Below, in pieces: positions 34,409 to 42,617 of a stretch of 64,000 nucleotides of DNA. The DNA comes from Chitinophaga sp. YR627 (GTDB lineage Bacteria > Bacteroidota > Bacteroidia > Chitinophagales > Chitinophagaceae): positions 806,001 to 870,000 of the forward strand of contig NZ_FOUX01000005.1 in assembly GCF_900114995.1 (NCBI RefSeq), read 5' to 3'. Numbering within the stretch: position 1 is the first letter of the stretch; every line of letters starts with the position of its first letter. Made by a program: the position numbers and the translations under genes. The notes under the pieces were generated by a model. It saw nothing but the letters and a program-made list of their open reading frames with translations. It had not been told where the DNA came from and searched no databases.

Positions 34409-35650
34409 TTATGATTTTTCTTCCAGCAGACCGTTTACCAGGCTATTGAAATCTTTCTTGAAGGTTTCATAGTGTTCGCCTGTACCCGGACCGGAGAAGC
34501 CGGTATGTACTTCTCTTACATTTCCTTTTCTATCGATGAAGATAGTCGTAGGGAAGCCTTTGATCTTGGTGATCTGCGGAATTGTTTTCTCTGTTCTTTC
34601 CGGATCGCTGACAGTCACGCCAGTGATCAGTACAGGATAATTCACGTCAAACCTTTTCAGGAAACCCTGCAGGGCTTTCTGCGATTTTCCGAAATCAGTC
34701 GTGCGCTCATAAGCCAGGCCGATCACTTCTACCCCACGTGCCTTATTCGCTTTGTACCATTCTGACAGGAAACCGGTTTCGTCCATACAGTTCGGACACC
34801 AGGAACCCATGATCGTGATCACTACCACTTTATTCTCAAAGCGTTTATCGCTGAAACTTACTTTTTTACCATTAATATCAGGGAAAGAGAAAGTCGGACG
34901 GCCGCTTCCTGGTTTTGCAGAAGCCAGGGAAGTTTCATCCGGCAGCGCCGCTTTATCATCTTTCACAGCGGTCCAGTCTTCTTTTCCATCACCGATACCA
35001 GCATAAAACACCCCGTTTTCCAGTGCATTATCTTTTACCAGAGCGGTGAAATAGTACGCGTGAGAACCGTCAAAAGTGGAGAGTTTCAGTGTATCACCGT
35101 CTACAATCCCTTCCAGAAAACGATAATCGCCCGTAGATGTCAGGAAAGTACCGTGTACAATATTACCCTGTTGTTTGAATTCACCTACTGCAAAGGAAGA
35201 ATCACTCTTTCCGGGAGAAGTGAACCAGGTAGACCAGCGGCCGGTTACATTGCCCTTTGCAGGCGTATGTTGTTCGAAACGTTGTTTTACGTTGTGTGCT
35301 GCAGTAAATGGAATGCTCACATCCCTGTCAGCCAGGTGACGGATCCAGTTACCTTCGATCTTACCTCCTTTGGTGAAAGAAGCCCTGAACTCAGAATCAA
35401 AGAAAGGCATTTTGATAAATACAGAATCTCCCTGGACTTTCACGTCGTCCACCAGCAGGCGGTCGTTGGCGTTCAGTACGTAGATCAGTTTTTTGCGTGC
35501 GCTATCCTTTACTTCGAAGTTGAAAACGATATCCGCACCGTCTTTTCTATGCAGACTGGCTTGCCAGACGCCTGGCTCCAGATCCCATTTTTCCAGTTGT
35601 GTGCCGAAGATAAATGCCGGGAGGCATAATAAAAGCCAAATTTTCTTCAT
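34409..35650 (-). CDS. TlpA-type thioredoxin-family protein
   Basis: A 413-residue exported protein. A signal peptide (about residues 1-17) precedes a beta-rich domain (about 20-260). The C-terminal thioredoxin domain has SWCPNCMDE as the redox-active CxxC and the cis-Pro region PTTIFIDRKGNV. Such TlpA/ResA-like proteins reduce disulfides or assist cytochrome c maturation in the periplasm. The large N-terminal domain may guide it to a partner. The start at 35650 begins the signal peptide; the longer frame to 35722 does not. Confidence 0.88.
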   Translation of the reverse strand: MKKIWLLLCLPAFIFGTQLEKWDLEPGVWQASLHRKDGADIVFNFEVKDSARKKLIYVLNANDRLLVDDVKVQGDSVFIKMPFFDSEFRASFTKGGKIEGNWIRHLADRDVSIPFTAAHNVKQRFEQHTPAKGNVTGRWSTWFTSPGKSDSSFAVGEFKQQGNIVHGTFLTSTGDYRFLEGIVDGDTLKLSTFDGSHAYYFTALVKDNALENGVFYAGIGDGKEDWTAVKDDKAALPDETSLASAKPGSGRPTFSFPDINGKKVSFSDKRFENKVVVITIMGSWCPNCMDETGFLSEWYKANKARGVEVIGLAYERTTDFGKSQKALQGFLKRFDVNYPVLITGVTVSDPERTEKTIPQITKIKGFPTTIFIDRKGNVREVHTGFSGPGTGEHYETFKKDFNSLVNGLLEEKS

Positions 35651-35725
35651 ATTAAAGTTTACGTCAATTGTGGTACTCGTCAAATATCCTACAATATTAG
35701 TAGAGTATGTTAGAATTAACAAAAG

Positions 35726-36085
35726 TTATTTTATTAATTTCTCCACCAGCTCGATCCGGCGACCGTCCGGATCCTTTACCACAGCGGCATATCCCCATTC
35801 GGTACTGGCAGGCGCCTGCACCGTTTCCACGCCCAGTTCTTCCAGACGCTGAAGGGTGTTATTCAGATTTTCCACAGTAAATCCCAGTCGGGTAGTGGTA
35901 TCGGGTTCAGTTGTGCCTTTTGGTAAAGGGTAGATCTCAAAGGTCAGGCCGTCCAGCGTGGCTGCGTAATGATAAGGTCCGTTGCCATGGCGATGCGATT
36001 CAAATGTAATGCCTATTGTGCTGTAGAATCTGACCTGTTCTTCCTGTCTGCTGGTCTTAATAACTACCAGGTTTAATTGTATCAT
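35726..36085 (-). CDS. VOC family (glyoxalase/bleomycin resistance-like) protein
   Basis: A 119-residue cytosolic protein of the vicinal oxygen chelate superfamily. It has two beta-alpha-beta-beta-beta units, with VRFYSTIGITFESHRHG, GPYHYAATLDGLTFEIYP, TTRLGFTVENLN and YAAVVKDPDGRRIELVE. A metal-binding glutamate/histidine set is plausible (His near 31 and 38, Glu near 53 and 112). The substrate is unknown; family members include glyoxalases, dioxygenases and drug-binding proteins. Confidence 0.85.
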   Translation of the reverse strand: MIQLNLVVIKTSRQEEQVRFYSTIGITFESHRHGNGPYHYAATLDGLTFEIYPLPKGTTEPDTTTRLGFTVENLNNTLQRLEELGVETVQAPASTEWGYAAVVKDPDGRRIELVEKLIK

Positions 36086-36162
36086 AATTCCTAAACTTCC
36101 TTAATGTGCCTTCCTAAAGTAAAAAACATATTCAGTAAATGCAAACTATGCCCACATAGATT

Positions 36163-36170
36163 TACCTTTG
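36163..36170 (+). promoter_or_regulatory. Possible -7 promoter element of the alpha/beta hydrolase
   Basis: TACCTTTG matches TAnnTTTG, 54 bases before the ATG at 36225. No clear TTG at -33. Confidence 0.35.
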
Positions 36171-36224
36171 AGATGGCGGATAAAGCGGATTTTTACATAG
36201 TTATCAAGCCTTTAAAGCAAGGTC

Positions 36225-37067
36225 ATGAAAAAATATAAGTTAGCCTTTTCTATTATCGGCAGTATATCTCCACAGATGGCGGCCAAAACTTTCCTTCATT
36301 TTTTCAGTAAACCGCCCAGGAGAACCTTCCGCTCTCACCATCTGAACCTCAGACAGGCAGCAACGGAAAGTAATACTGCACTGACAGCCTATGCATTCAG
36401 CAAACAACAGATCAATGTGAAAACATATACCTGGGGCAACAGCGGGCCTAAAATCCTGTTGTTACACGGTTGGGGAGGCAGTGCGCTGGATTTCGGGCAT
36501 ATTGTCAACACACTGGTTGCAAACGGCTATCAGGTGATCTCATTTGATCAACCCGCACATGGATTTTCCACAGGCAAAAACAGCAATCTGATCCAGTGGA
36601 TGCATGTGATCAGGGCCTTCCTGGAATTACATCCTGATATTTATGGCATTATCGGACATTCTTTCGGCGGTTTGGCCGCAACCCTGACACTCGCCAGAGA
36701 ACAGGTACATATGCCTAAACTGATCATCATCGCAGCGTCTATTTCGGCGCCGGCCATTTTTGATGATGCATATGACCAGATGGGACTGGGTCAGAAAGTG
36801 AGGAAAGCCATCCCCGATATTGTACAGAAGACTTTACAGGATGATATCTCTACCATGGATATGCACCAGCAGTTCTCTGCTGTAAAGACCGATGGCATGT
36901 TATTCATCTATGATGAAAATGATGAGATCATTTCTCCGGAGCAATCCCGGTATTTTCTGACAAAACATCCGGATGTAGAAGGATTCAAAATAAAGGGTGA
37001 AGGACATTACAGGATCATCAGGGATCCGCGGGTACTGGAAAAGATCATTGACTATCTGAATAAATAA
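36225..37067 (+). CDS. Alpha/beta hydrolase
   Basis: A 280-residue hydrolase with LLLHGWGGSALDFG (oxyanion loop), VISFDQPAHGFSTG, and the nucleophile elbow GHSFGGL with an intact catalytic serine. The catalytic Asp is in FIYDENDEI and the His in EGHYRI near the C-terminus. Unlike the 14112-15509 protein, the serine is present, so it should be active on esters or lipids. A start 10 residues in is not excluded. It may be cotranscribed with the following lipoprotein, 21 bases away. Confidence 0.88.
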   Translation: MKKYKLAFSIIGSISPQMAAKTFLHFFSKPPRRTFRSHHLNLRQAATESNTALTAYAFSKQQINVKTYTWGNSGPKILLLHGWGGSALDFGHIVNTLVANGYQVISFDQPAHGFSTGKNSNLIQWMHVIRAFLELHPDIYGIIGHSFGGLAATLTLAREQVHMPKLIIIAASISAPAIFDDAYDQMGLGQKVRKAIPDIVQKTLQDDISTMDMHQQFSAVKTDGMLFIYDENDEIISPEQSRYFLTKHPDVEGFKIKGEGHYRIIRDPRVLEKIIDYLNK

Positions 37068-37088
37068 GCTGCTATTCTTTCAAAACAT

Positions 37089-37769
37089 ATGAAACTTTAT
37101 ATCTCCCTTGCCTGTATGGCCACATTGTTCTCCAGTTGCGGCCCCGCAAACATGCGTACTCAAAAAGACAGTACAGGCACAGCGATAGATTCACCCACTG
37201 CTTTAGTTGCGACGGATGATCTGGTTGCCACACACCGGTTTAGCGTAAAAGGCGATTTTGATGGCGACGGACGGGAAGAGACGCTGACTGAACATTTCCT
37301 GTATAAGGATAGTCAGCAGGAAGCAAGGAAAAACTGGGTAGACGATTCATTTGACAGCATCTCTAAAGAAATATGGTCAGGTAAAACGGCTTCGTTCATC
37401 AGCAGTGACAACCCCGCAATAGACACCTTACGAATGGCTGCTCCCTGTATGGGAATTGAATTTATGAAAAATGAAGGCGATCTGAACGGAGATGGAAAGG
37501 ACGAATTATCTTATGTACCTGCATTAGCAGATTATTCGGCCATTAATCGCTGGTACATCATGACCTGGCAGCAGCATCAATGGAGGGAGTTATATAGCTT
37601 CCCGATAAGCGAATTACAGTTACCTTATCCGCATGAGGATAGTCTCCGGCATTTCAAAGGATTGGTGCGTAAACTCGGCAAGAAGCATATTGAATTGATT
37701 TACATTAATAAAGATGCAGACTGGGACACCATAATCGTTCATCTTGACCGTCCAAAAAAAATATTCTAG
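37089..37769 (+). CDS. Lipoprotein with calcium-binding-like DxDxDG repeats
   Basis: A 226-residue lipoprotein (lipobox FSSC, Cys17). Two acidic loops, DFDGDGREE near 57 and DLNGDGKDE near 133, match the calcium-binding EF-hand-like or FG-GAP/VCBS loop. The rest is unrecognised. It may bind calcium in the periplasm or on the surface. The gene lies 21 bases behind the hydrolase, suggesting a shared transcript. Confidence 0.7.
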   Translation: MKLYISLACMATLFSSCGPANMRTQKDSTGTAIDSPTALVATDDLVATHRFSVKGDFDGDGREETLTEHFLYKDSQQEARKNWVDDSFDSISKEIWSGKTASFISSDNPAIDTLRMAAPCMGIEFMKNEGDLNGDGKDELSYVPALADYSAINRWYIMTWQQHQWRELYSFPISELQLPYPHEDSLRHFKGLVRKLGKKHIELIYINKDADWDTIIVHLDRPKKIF

Positions 37770-37844
37770 CATTTCTGTCACGTTTTGATTTTCCAGCTTG
37801 TCATATTACCGTACACGATCTTAATCACAAAAAAACAAACGAAT

Positions 37845-38306
37845 ATGACACAGAGAATCTCTCTCCAGGAAATGCCCGCAGCACTGATGACCTCATTAGG
37901 AAAGATCGGCGCTTATCTGAAAACCTGTAATATTGATCAGAAGCTGTTATCATTGTTGTATTACAGGGCATCACAGATCAATGGCTGCGCCTGTTGCCTG
38001 GATATTCATCATAAAGAGTCCATCCATCTTGGCGATACACAGGTACGCCTGCATGGCGTGATCGCCTGGAGGGAATCCCCTTATTATGATGCAAAGGAAC
38101 GTGCGGCACTGGCATTCACAGAAGCGCTTACCAATGCCAATCAGCAGGATATTGACGACAGCATCTTCGATGCATTGACTGAGCATTTCACTCCGGAGGA
38201 AATCACAGAACTAACCATGGCCATTGCAACTGTCAATACCTGGAACAGACTGAATAAAACCTTCAGAACGACACCCGGTCATTATAAAGTAGGCCAGTAC
38301 GCTTAA
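37845..38306 (+). CDS. Carboxymuconolactone decarboxylase (AhpD-like) family protein
   Basis: A 153-residue all-helical protein of the AhpD/CMD family. The redox motif is CACCLDIHHKE (CxxC with the following histidines), flanked by YRASQINGC and LAFTEALTN. Such proteins often act as alkylhydroperoxidase-like reductases. The gene ends 39 bases before an ECF41 sigma factor, the known pairing of this sigma group with COE genes (carboxymuconolactone decarboxylase, oxidoreductase, epimerase). It is likely a target of that factor. The start at 37845 is chosen over 37785. Confidence 0.87.
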   Translation: MTQRISLQEMPAALMTSLGKIGAYLKTCNIDQKLLSLLYYRASQINGCACCLDIHHKESIHLGDTQVRLHGVIAWRESPYYDAKERAALAFTEALTNANQQDIDDSIFDALTEHFTPEEITELTMAIATVNTWNRLNKTFRTTPGHYKVGQYA

Positions 38307-38345
38307 TAAAACTGTTTATTTTCAGCAACGATCACACGGTATATT

Positions 38346-39188
38346 ATGTTGAAAGATTATCAATACACACTGTTTCCATACGCATATAATATTCTTGGTT
38401 CTGTAGAGGATGCAAAAGACACCATACAGGATGTATTATCCAATTATGTTACCGCAAACAGAGAAGACATCGGGAATGAAAAAGCGTACCTGGTACGCAG
38501 TGTTATTAACCAGTCGATCAATGCAAAGAATAAGCGTAAAACTGTCTATTACGAAGACGTATGGTTACCGGAACCGGTAGCTACGGAGGAGGCAGACAAA
38601 GCGCTGCATCTGAAAGATATCGGTTCCTACACAATGCTTATACTGATGGAAGAACTCAACCCCAAAGAAAGGGCTGTCTTTATACTGAAGGAAGGTTTTG
38701 GTTATTCTCATGACGAGATAGCGGACGTACTTTCCGGTTCGGTGGAACAATCCCGTAAGCTGCTCAGCCGTGCAAAGGCAAAACTGGATGCGCGCAAACA
38801 GGGAGCACCGATGAACAACAAGACCGTCTCTGCTGCCTTACTCGATCAGTACCTCCATGCGATCCGTAAAGGAGATACGCAAAGACTGGAGAATATGCTG
38901 TCACAGGATATTGTCTTCTATGCGGATGGCGGCAAGAATCTGAATGTAGCCAGGAAGATCTGTACTGGTTTACAGGATGTATCCGAACTGCTCGTATTTA
39001 CATACAATAAGTACCAACGCGAGTTTGAATTTGAATTTACCATGATCAATCACCAACCGGCCCTGTTGTTCTATCTTGGCGAAAAGCTGTATGGTTGCCA
39101 GGTATTCACTATTTCTCCGGAGGATAATAAGATCCTGCAGATCTCCACGGTACTGGATCCGGATAAGTTAAAAAACATAGGAAAATAA
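38346..39188 (+). CDS. ECF41-type sigma factor with SnoaL-like C-terminal extension
   Basis: A 280-residue extracytoplasmic-function sigma factor. Region 2 has YAYNILGSVEDAKD and NEKAYLVRSVINQSI, and region 4 is LNPKERAVFILKEGFGYSHDEIADVLSGSVEQ. The ECF41 hallmarks are all present: the linker WLPEP (73-77), the DGGK motif (194-197, one G short of the usual DGGGK) and DPDKL (271-275, usually NPDKL). In ECF41 the extension, not an anti-sigma factor, controls activity. The adjacent CMD gene is the usual genomic partner. It ends at a shared terminator. Confidence 0.9.
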   Translation: MLKDYQYTLFPYAYNILGSVEDAKDTIQDVLSNYVTANREDIGNEKAYLVRSVINQSINAKNKRKTVYYEDVWLPEPVATEEADKALHLKDIGSYTMLILMEELNPKERAVFILKEGFGYSHDEIADVLSGSVEQSRKLLSRAKAKLDARKQGAPMNNKTVSAALLDQYLHAIRKGDTQRLENMLSQDIVFYADGGKNLNVARKICTGLQDVSELLVFTYNKYQREFEFEFTMINHQPALLFYLGEKLYGCQVFTISPEDNKILQISTVLDPDKLKNIGK

Positions 39189-39219
39189 GGTTCACTTTTC
39201 TTCTGCCATTTATTAATAC

Positions 39220-39257
39220 AACAGCGGGTGTCCACCATATGGTGGACACCCGCTGTT
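39220..39257. terminator. Bidirectional terminator between the ECF41 gene and yggS
   Basis: A perfect 38-base palindrome (19 bp per arm) centred on CATATG, with no unpaired loop. It carries GTCCACC/GGTGGAC, a core seen also at 58615-58650 and, nearly, at 47287-47322. T tracts are weak. Confidence 0.8.
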
Positions 39258-39283
39258 TATAGGACTCCCGAAGGAAATACTGA

Positions 39284-39961
39284 TCAATATCTTGCGCCGA
39301 AAAGCATACTCCCGATACGTACCATCGTACTGCCTTCTTCCAGGGCGATGGTGTAGTCGCCGCTCATACCGACCGATAATTCAGTCAATGCATCCGTACC
39401 AGCGAAAAAGCGTTGTTGCATGTTTTGCTGCAGTTCATGCAGATGGCGGAACTCATTCCGTACCTGCTGCATATCATCTGTATTCGTTGCCATCCCCATC
39501 AGCCCCGCGATCTGAATATTTGCGAAACGTGTTTCCTGTTGCTTATATGCTTCCAGCAGTTCCAGCAGCTCCTTCTCATCCAGACCAAATTTTGTTTCTT
39601 CTGCAGCGATATGCACCTGCAAAAGACAACGGATAATACGGTTATGTTTAGCTGCCTGTTTACTGATCTCTTCCAGTAGTTTCAGACTGTCCACCGCATG
39701 CACCATACTAACAAAAGGCGCGATGTATTTTACTTTATTGGATTGCAGATGTCCGATGAAATGCCATTCGATATCAGCAGGCAGTAAGGGTTGTTTCTCC
39801 TGCAATTCCTGTACATAGTTCTCTCCGAAGATACGCTGACCGGCATCATAAAGTGCCTGTATATCTGAGGCTGGTTTGATCTTGGAAACAGCTACCAGCT
39901 TTGCATTGTAAGGCTTTAGCTGTTCGTTTATTTTCTGAAAAGCGGGTAAATTAACTGACAT
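39284..39961 (-). CDS. YggS family PLP homeostasis protein
   Basis: A 225-residue TIM-barrel protein that binds pyridoxal phosphate and helps control free PLP and amino-acid balance. The PLP lysine is in LVAVSKIKPAS. Other family elements are FGENYVQELQEK, EWHFIGHLQSNKVK, LQVHIAAEETKFGL, GLMGMA and LSVGMSGDYTIALEEGSTMVRIG. The start at 39961 fits the family better than 39997. Confidence 0.92.
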   Translation of the reverse strand: MSVNLPAFQKINEQLKPYNAKLVAVSKIKPASDIQALYDAGQRIFGENYVQELQEKQPLLPADIEWHFIGHLQSNKVKYIAPFVSMVHAVDSLKLLEEISKQAAKHNRIIRCLLQVHIAAEETKFGLDEKELLELLEAYKQQETRFANIQIAGLMGMATNTDDMQQVRNEFRHLHELQQNMQQRFFAGTDALTELSVGMSGDYTIALEEGSTMVRIGSMLFGARY

Positions 39962-40095
39962 AGTTGCAAAAGTATCGCAATCAGGAGCGAATTGCAAATA
40001 AGTTGGCGAGGATGTAACCGGTGAAAAGATGGAGTGCCGGACGGTATCGCGAGACAGACGCTATAGCCGGAAAGGAGACTGAGTGGCTCATGTAT

Positions 40096-40133
40096 ACAAA
40101 AAAACATCCCGGGAAGCGATGCCCCGGGACGTT
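40096..40133 (-). terminator. Terminator of the acyl-CoA dehydrogenase gene
   Basis: AACATCCCGGG (40103-40113) pairs with CCCGGGACGTT (40123-40133), with one G-U pair on the minus strand. The A tract before it becomes a T tract on that strand. Confidence 0.85.
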
Positions 40134-40155
40134 AAGATTGTTCTGGTGTAAGTAA

Positions 40156-41295
40156 TTAACCTAAAATCGCTCTGCCGATCACGATACGCTGTACTTCGCT
40201 GGTGCCTTCATAGATCTGTGTGATCTTAGCGTCACGCATGAGGCGTTCCACATGATACTCTTTCACATAACCGTAACCACCGTGTACCTGTACCGCTTCT
40301 GTGGTTACCCACATGGCAGTTTCCGATGAAAATACTTTTGCCATAGAACCGCTGAGTGTATAGTCCAGATGCAGATCTTTCTCTCTGGCTGCTTTCAGGC
40401 ATAACAGTCTGGAAGCTTCTATACGGGTGGCCATATCAGCCAGTTTGAACTGAATGGCCTGGTGCTGACTGATCTCTTTACCAAAGGCTTTTCTTTCCTT
40501 CGCGTATTTAACGGCCAGTTCATAAGCGCCGCTGGCGATGCCCAGTGCCTGGGAAGCGATACCGATACGGCCGCCTGCCAGTGTTTTCATGGCGAATTTG
40601 AAACCAAAACCGTCCTCTCCTATCCTGTTCTCTTTTGGCACTTTCACATCCTGGAACATGACACTGTGTGTATCACTACCGCGGATACCCATTTTATTCT
40701 CTTTAGCGCCTACTACCACACCCGGAGAATTCTTTTCGATGATCAGGGCATTGATACCTTTGCTGCCTTTCTCAACGTGGGTCTGTGCGATGACCAGGTA
40801 TACGCTGGCGCTGCTACCGTTGGTGATCCAGTTTTTGGTACCATTCACCAGGTAATGATCTCCTTTGTCTTCTGCTTTGGTGCGTTGAGAAGTCGCATCA
40901 GAACCTGCTTCCGGTTCACTCAGCAGAAATGCACCGGTGATTTCACCTTTGGCCAGGGGAACGAGATATTTCTGCTTTTGTTCTTCTGTACCGTAGGTTT
41001 CCAGTCCCCAGCATACCAGGGAGTTGTTCACACTCATACATACGGAGGTAGAGGCATCTATTTTGGAGATCTCTTCCATGGCCAGTACATAGGAGACGGT
41101 ATCCAGTCCGGCGCCACCATATTTGGGGTCTACCATCATGCCAAGAAACCCTAATTCGCCTAGTTTTTTGATCTGTTCTGCGGGGTAGATCTGCTTTTCG
41201 TCACGCTCTATTACGCCGGGGAGCAATTCATTCACGGCGAAATCACGGGCCGCCTTTTGTATCATGAGGTGTTCTTCAGTAAGTTGAAAATCCAT
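40156..41295 (-). CDS. Acyl-CoA dehydrogenase
   Basis: A 379-residue FAD enzyme that makes trans-2-enoyl-CoA and passes electrons to ETF. Hallmarks are AFLLSEPEAGSDA, WITNGSSASVYLVIAQT, the C-terminal VHGGYGYVKEY and YEGTSEVQRIVIGR, where the glutamate is the usual catalytic base of short/medium-chain enzymes. It would act in fatty-acid or branched-chain acyl-CoA breakdown; the enoyl-CoA hydratase at 59284 is not linked. Monocistronic. Confidence 0.93.
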   Translation of the reverse strand: MDFQLTEEHLMIQKAARDFAVNELLPGVIERDEKQIYPAEQIKKLGELGFLGMMVDPKYGGAGLDTVSYVLAMEEISKIDASTSVCMSVNNSLVCWGLETYGTEEQKQKYLVPLAKGEITGAFLLSEPEAGSDATSQRTKAEDKGDHYLVNGTKNWITNGSSASVYLVIAQTHVEKGSKGINALIIEKNSPGVVVGAKENKMGIRGSDTHSVMFQDVKVPKENRIGEDGFGFKFAMKTLAGGRIGIASQALGIASGAYELAVKYAKERKAFGKEISQHQAIQFKLADMATRIEASRLLCLKAAREKDLHLDYTLSGSMAKVFSSETAMWVTTEAVQVHGGYGYVKEYHVERLMRDAKITQIYEGTSEVQRIVIGRAILG

Positions 41296-41345
41296 GGAAT
41301 CGTGTTTTTTACGTGTTTTACGGGTTTTATGACTTATCAGTCTTT

Positions 41346-41353
41346 CAAAGCTA
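41346..41353 (-). promoter_or_regulatory. Possible -7 promoter element of the acyl-CoA dehydrogenase
   Basis: The minus strand reads TAGCTTTG (TAnnTTTG), about 50 bases before the ATG at 41295. No -33 box was clear. Confidence 0.35.
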
Positions 41354-41559
41354 TTTTTTAATAATCATGTAAAAAAATGGGTGCTTTAAAATTCATTGTT
41401 ATCCATCATTCTATGCAAAACATTAAAGATTATTTGAAGATACAGCGTCCTTATTGCAATTGTTTTAGGTTTTACCGCAAGTGGATATACGCCTCGACAA
41501 TAAGGTGCGGTATCCGTTCTGTTAAAATCGTGTAGCTTGTAGCAGGATAACTTTCTTTT

Positions 41560-42507
41560 ATGAAAAATATCAAGATCATTGAGGTGAAATCGGAGATTGG
41601 GGCTGGTACCCGCGGGGCCAGTCTGGGAGTAGAAGCCATCAAAATAGCTGCCCTGGACTTTATGAGCAACTTCTTTGTACACTTCCCTACCGAGGCCATA
41701 GAGACAGAAAATAAGCTGCTGTTTGAACCGATTGAATCTCCCTATGCCAAACGTATTAAAGGTACCCTGACCTTATATGAAAGGATCAGCAAGAGCATTT
41801 GCGAGACGGTAAAAACGAACTGGTTCCCGGTGGTATTGTCGGGCGACCACAGTACAGCCGGCGCTACTATCGCGGGACTGAAAATGGCCCGTCCGAAAGC
41901 TAAACTGGGCGCTATCTGGATCGATGCCCACGCCGATCTGCACACCCCTTTTACAACGCCTTCCGGTAATATGCATGGTATGCCTGTCGCCATCTCCATC
42001 GCGGAGGACAACCTGGAATGCAAGGTGCATGATGTAGATGCCAATACCATCAAAACCTGGGATGCCTTGAAGAATCTTGGCGGTATTGCCCCTAAGATCT
42101 TACCTGAAGATATTGTCTTCATCTCCTTAAGGGATTACGAGAAAGAAGAAGAGCACCTGATCAAATCATACGGTATGAAAGTGATCTCCACCAATGAGGT
42201 ACGCCGTAAAGGTCCTGAACAGATTGCCCGTTCTGTATTCCGTTATCTCAGCGACTGTGAATACATCTATGTTTCTTTTGATGTGGACAGCCTGGATGCC
42301 TCTATATCCAAAGGAACCGGTACTCCGGTGACCAACGGCCTGCGGGAACGTGAGGTGGAAGACCTGATCTCTAAATTCATGCAGCACCGGAAAGTCTGCT
42401 GTTTTGAGATTACAGAGGTAAATCCTACGCTTGATAAAGAGAATTTAATGGCGGAAATCGCCTTTAACATATTACAGCGCAGCGTCAATGTATTATTGCT
42501 GAACTAA
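41560..42507 (+). CDS. Arginase family protein (probable arginase)
   Basis: A 315-residue binuclear-manganese ureohydrolase. Metal ligands are seen in SGDHSTAGA, WIDAHADLHTP and VSFDVDSLDAS, and the arginase-type GNMHGMPVA loop is present, which favours arginase over agmatinase or formimidoylglutamase. It would split arginine to ornithine and urea in the cytosol. A final FEITEVNPTLD matches the family. Single gene with its own terminator. Confidence 0.9.
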   Translation: MKNIKIIEVKSEIGAGTRGASLGVEAIKIAALDFMSNFFVHFPTEAIETENKLLFEPIESPYAKRIKGTLTLYERISKSICETVKTNWFPVVLSGDHSTAGATIAGLKMARPKAKLGAIWIDAHADLHTPFTTPSGNMHGMPVAISIAEDNLECKVHDVDANTIKTWDALKNLGGIAPKILPEDIVFISLRDYEKEEEHLIKSYGMKVISTNEVRRKGPEQIARSVFRYLSDCEYIYVSFDVDSLDASISKGTGTPVTNGLREREVEDLISKFMQHRKVCCFEITEVNPTLDKENLMAEIAFNILQRSVNVLLLN

Positions 42508-42520
42508 GACCTTCTTACAT

Positions 42521-42574
42521 AAAAAAAACCTGTTTCAGGAGAACAGTAAGTTCTTGCCGAAACAGGTCTTTTTT
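42521..42574. terminator. Bidirectional terminator between the arginase and GH63 genes
   Basis: ACCTGTTTC (42528-42536) pairs with GAAACAGGT (42559-42567), with an A tract on the left and a T tract on the right. Confidence 0.8.
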
Positions 42575-42617
42575 ATTCATTTATCCCGGGGAAAAGGTGG
42601 ACTTGATCCCCTTTTGA

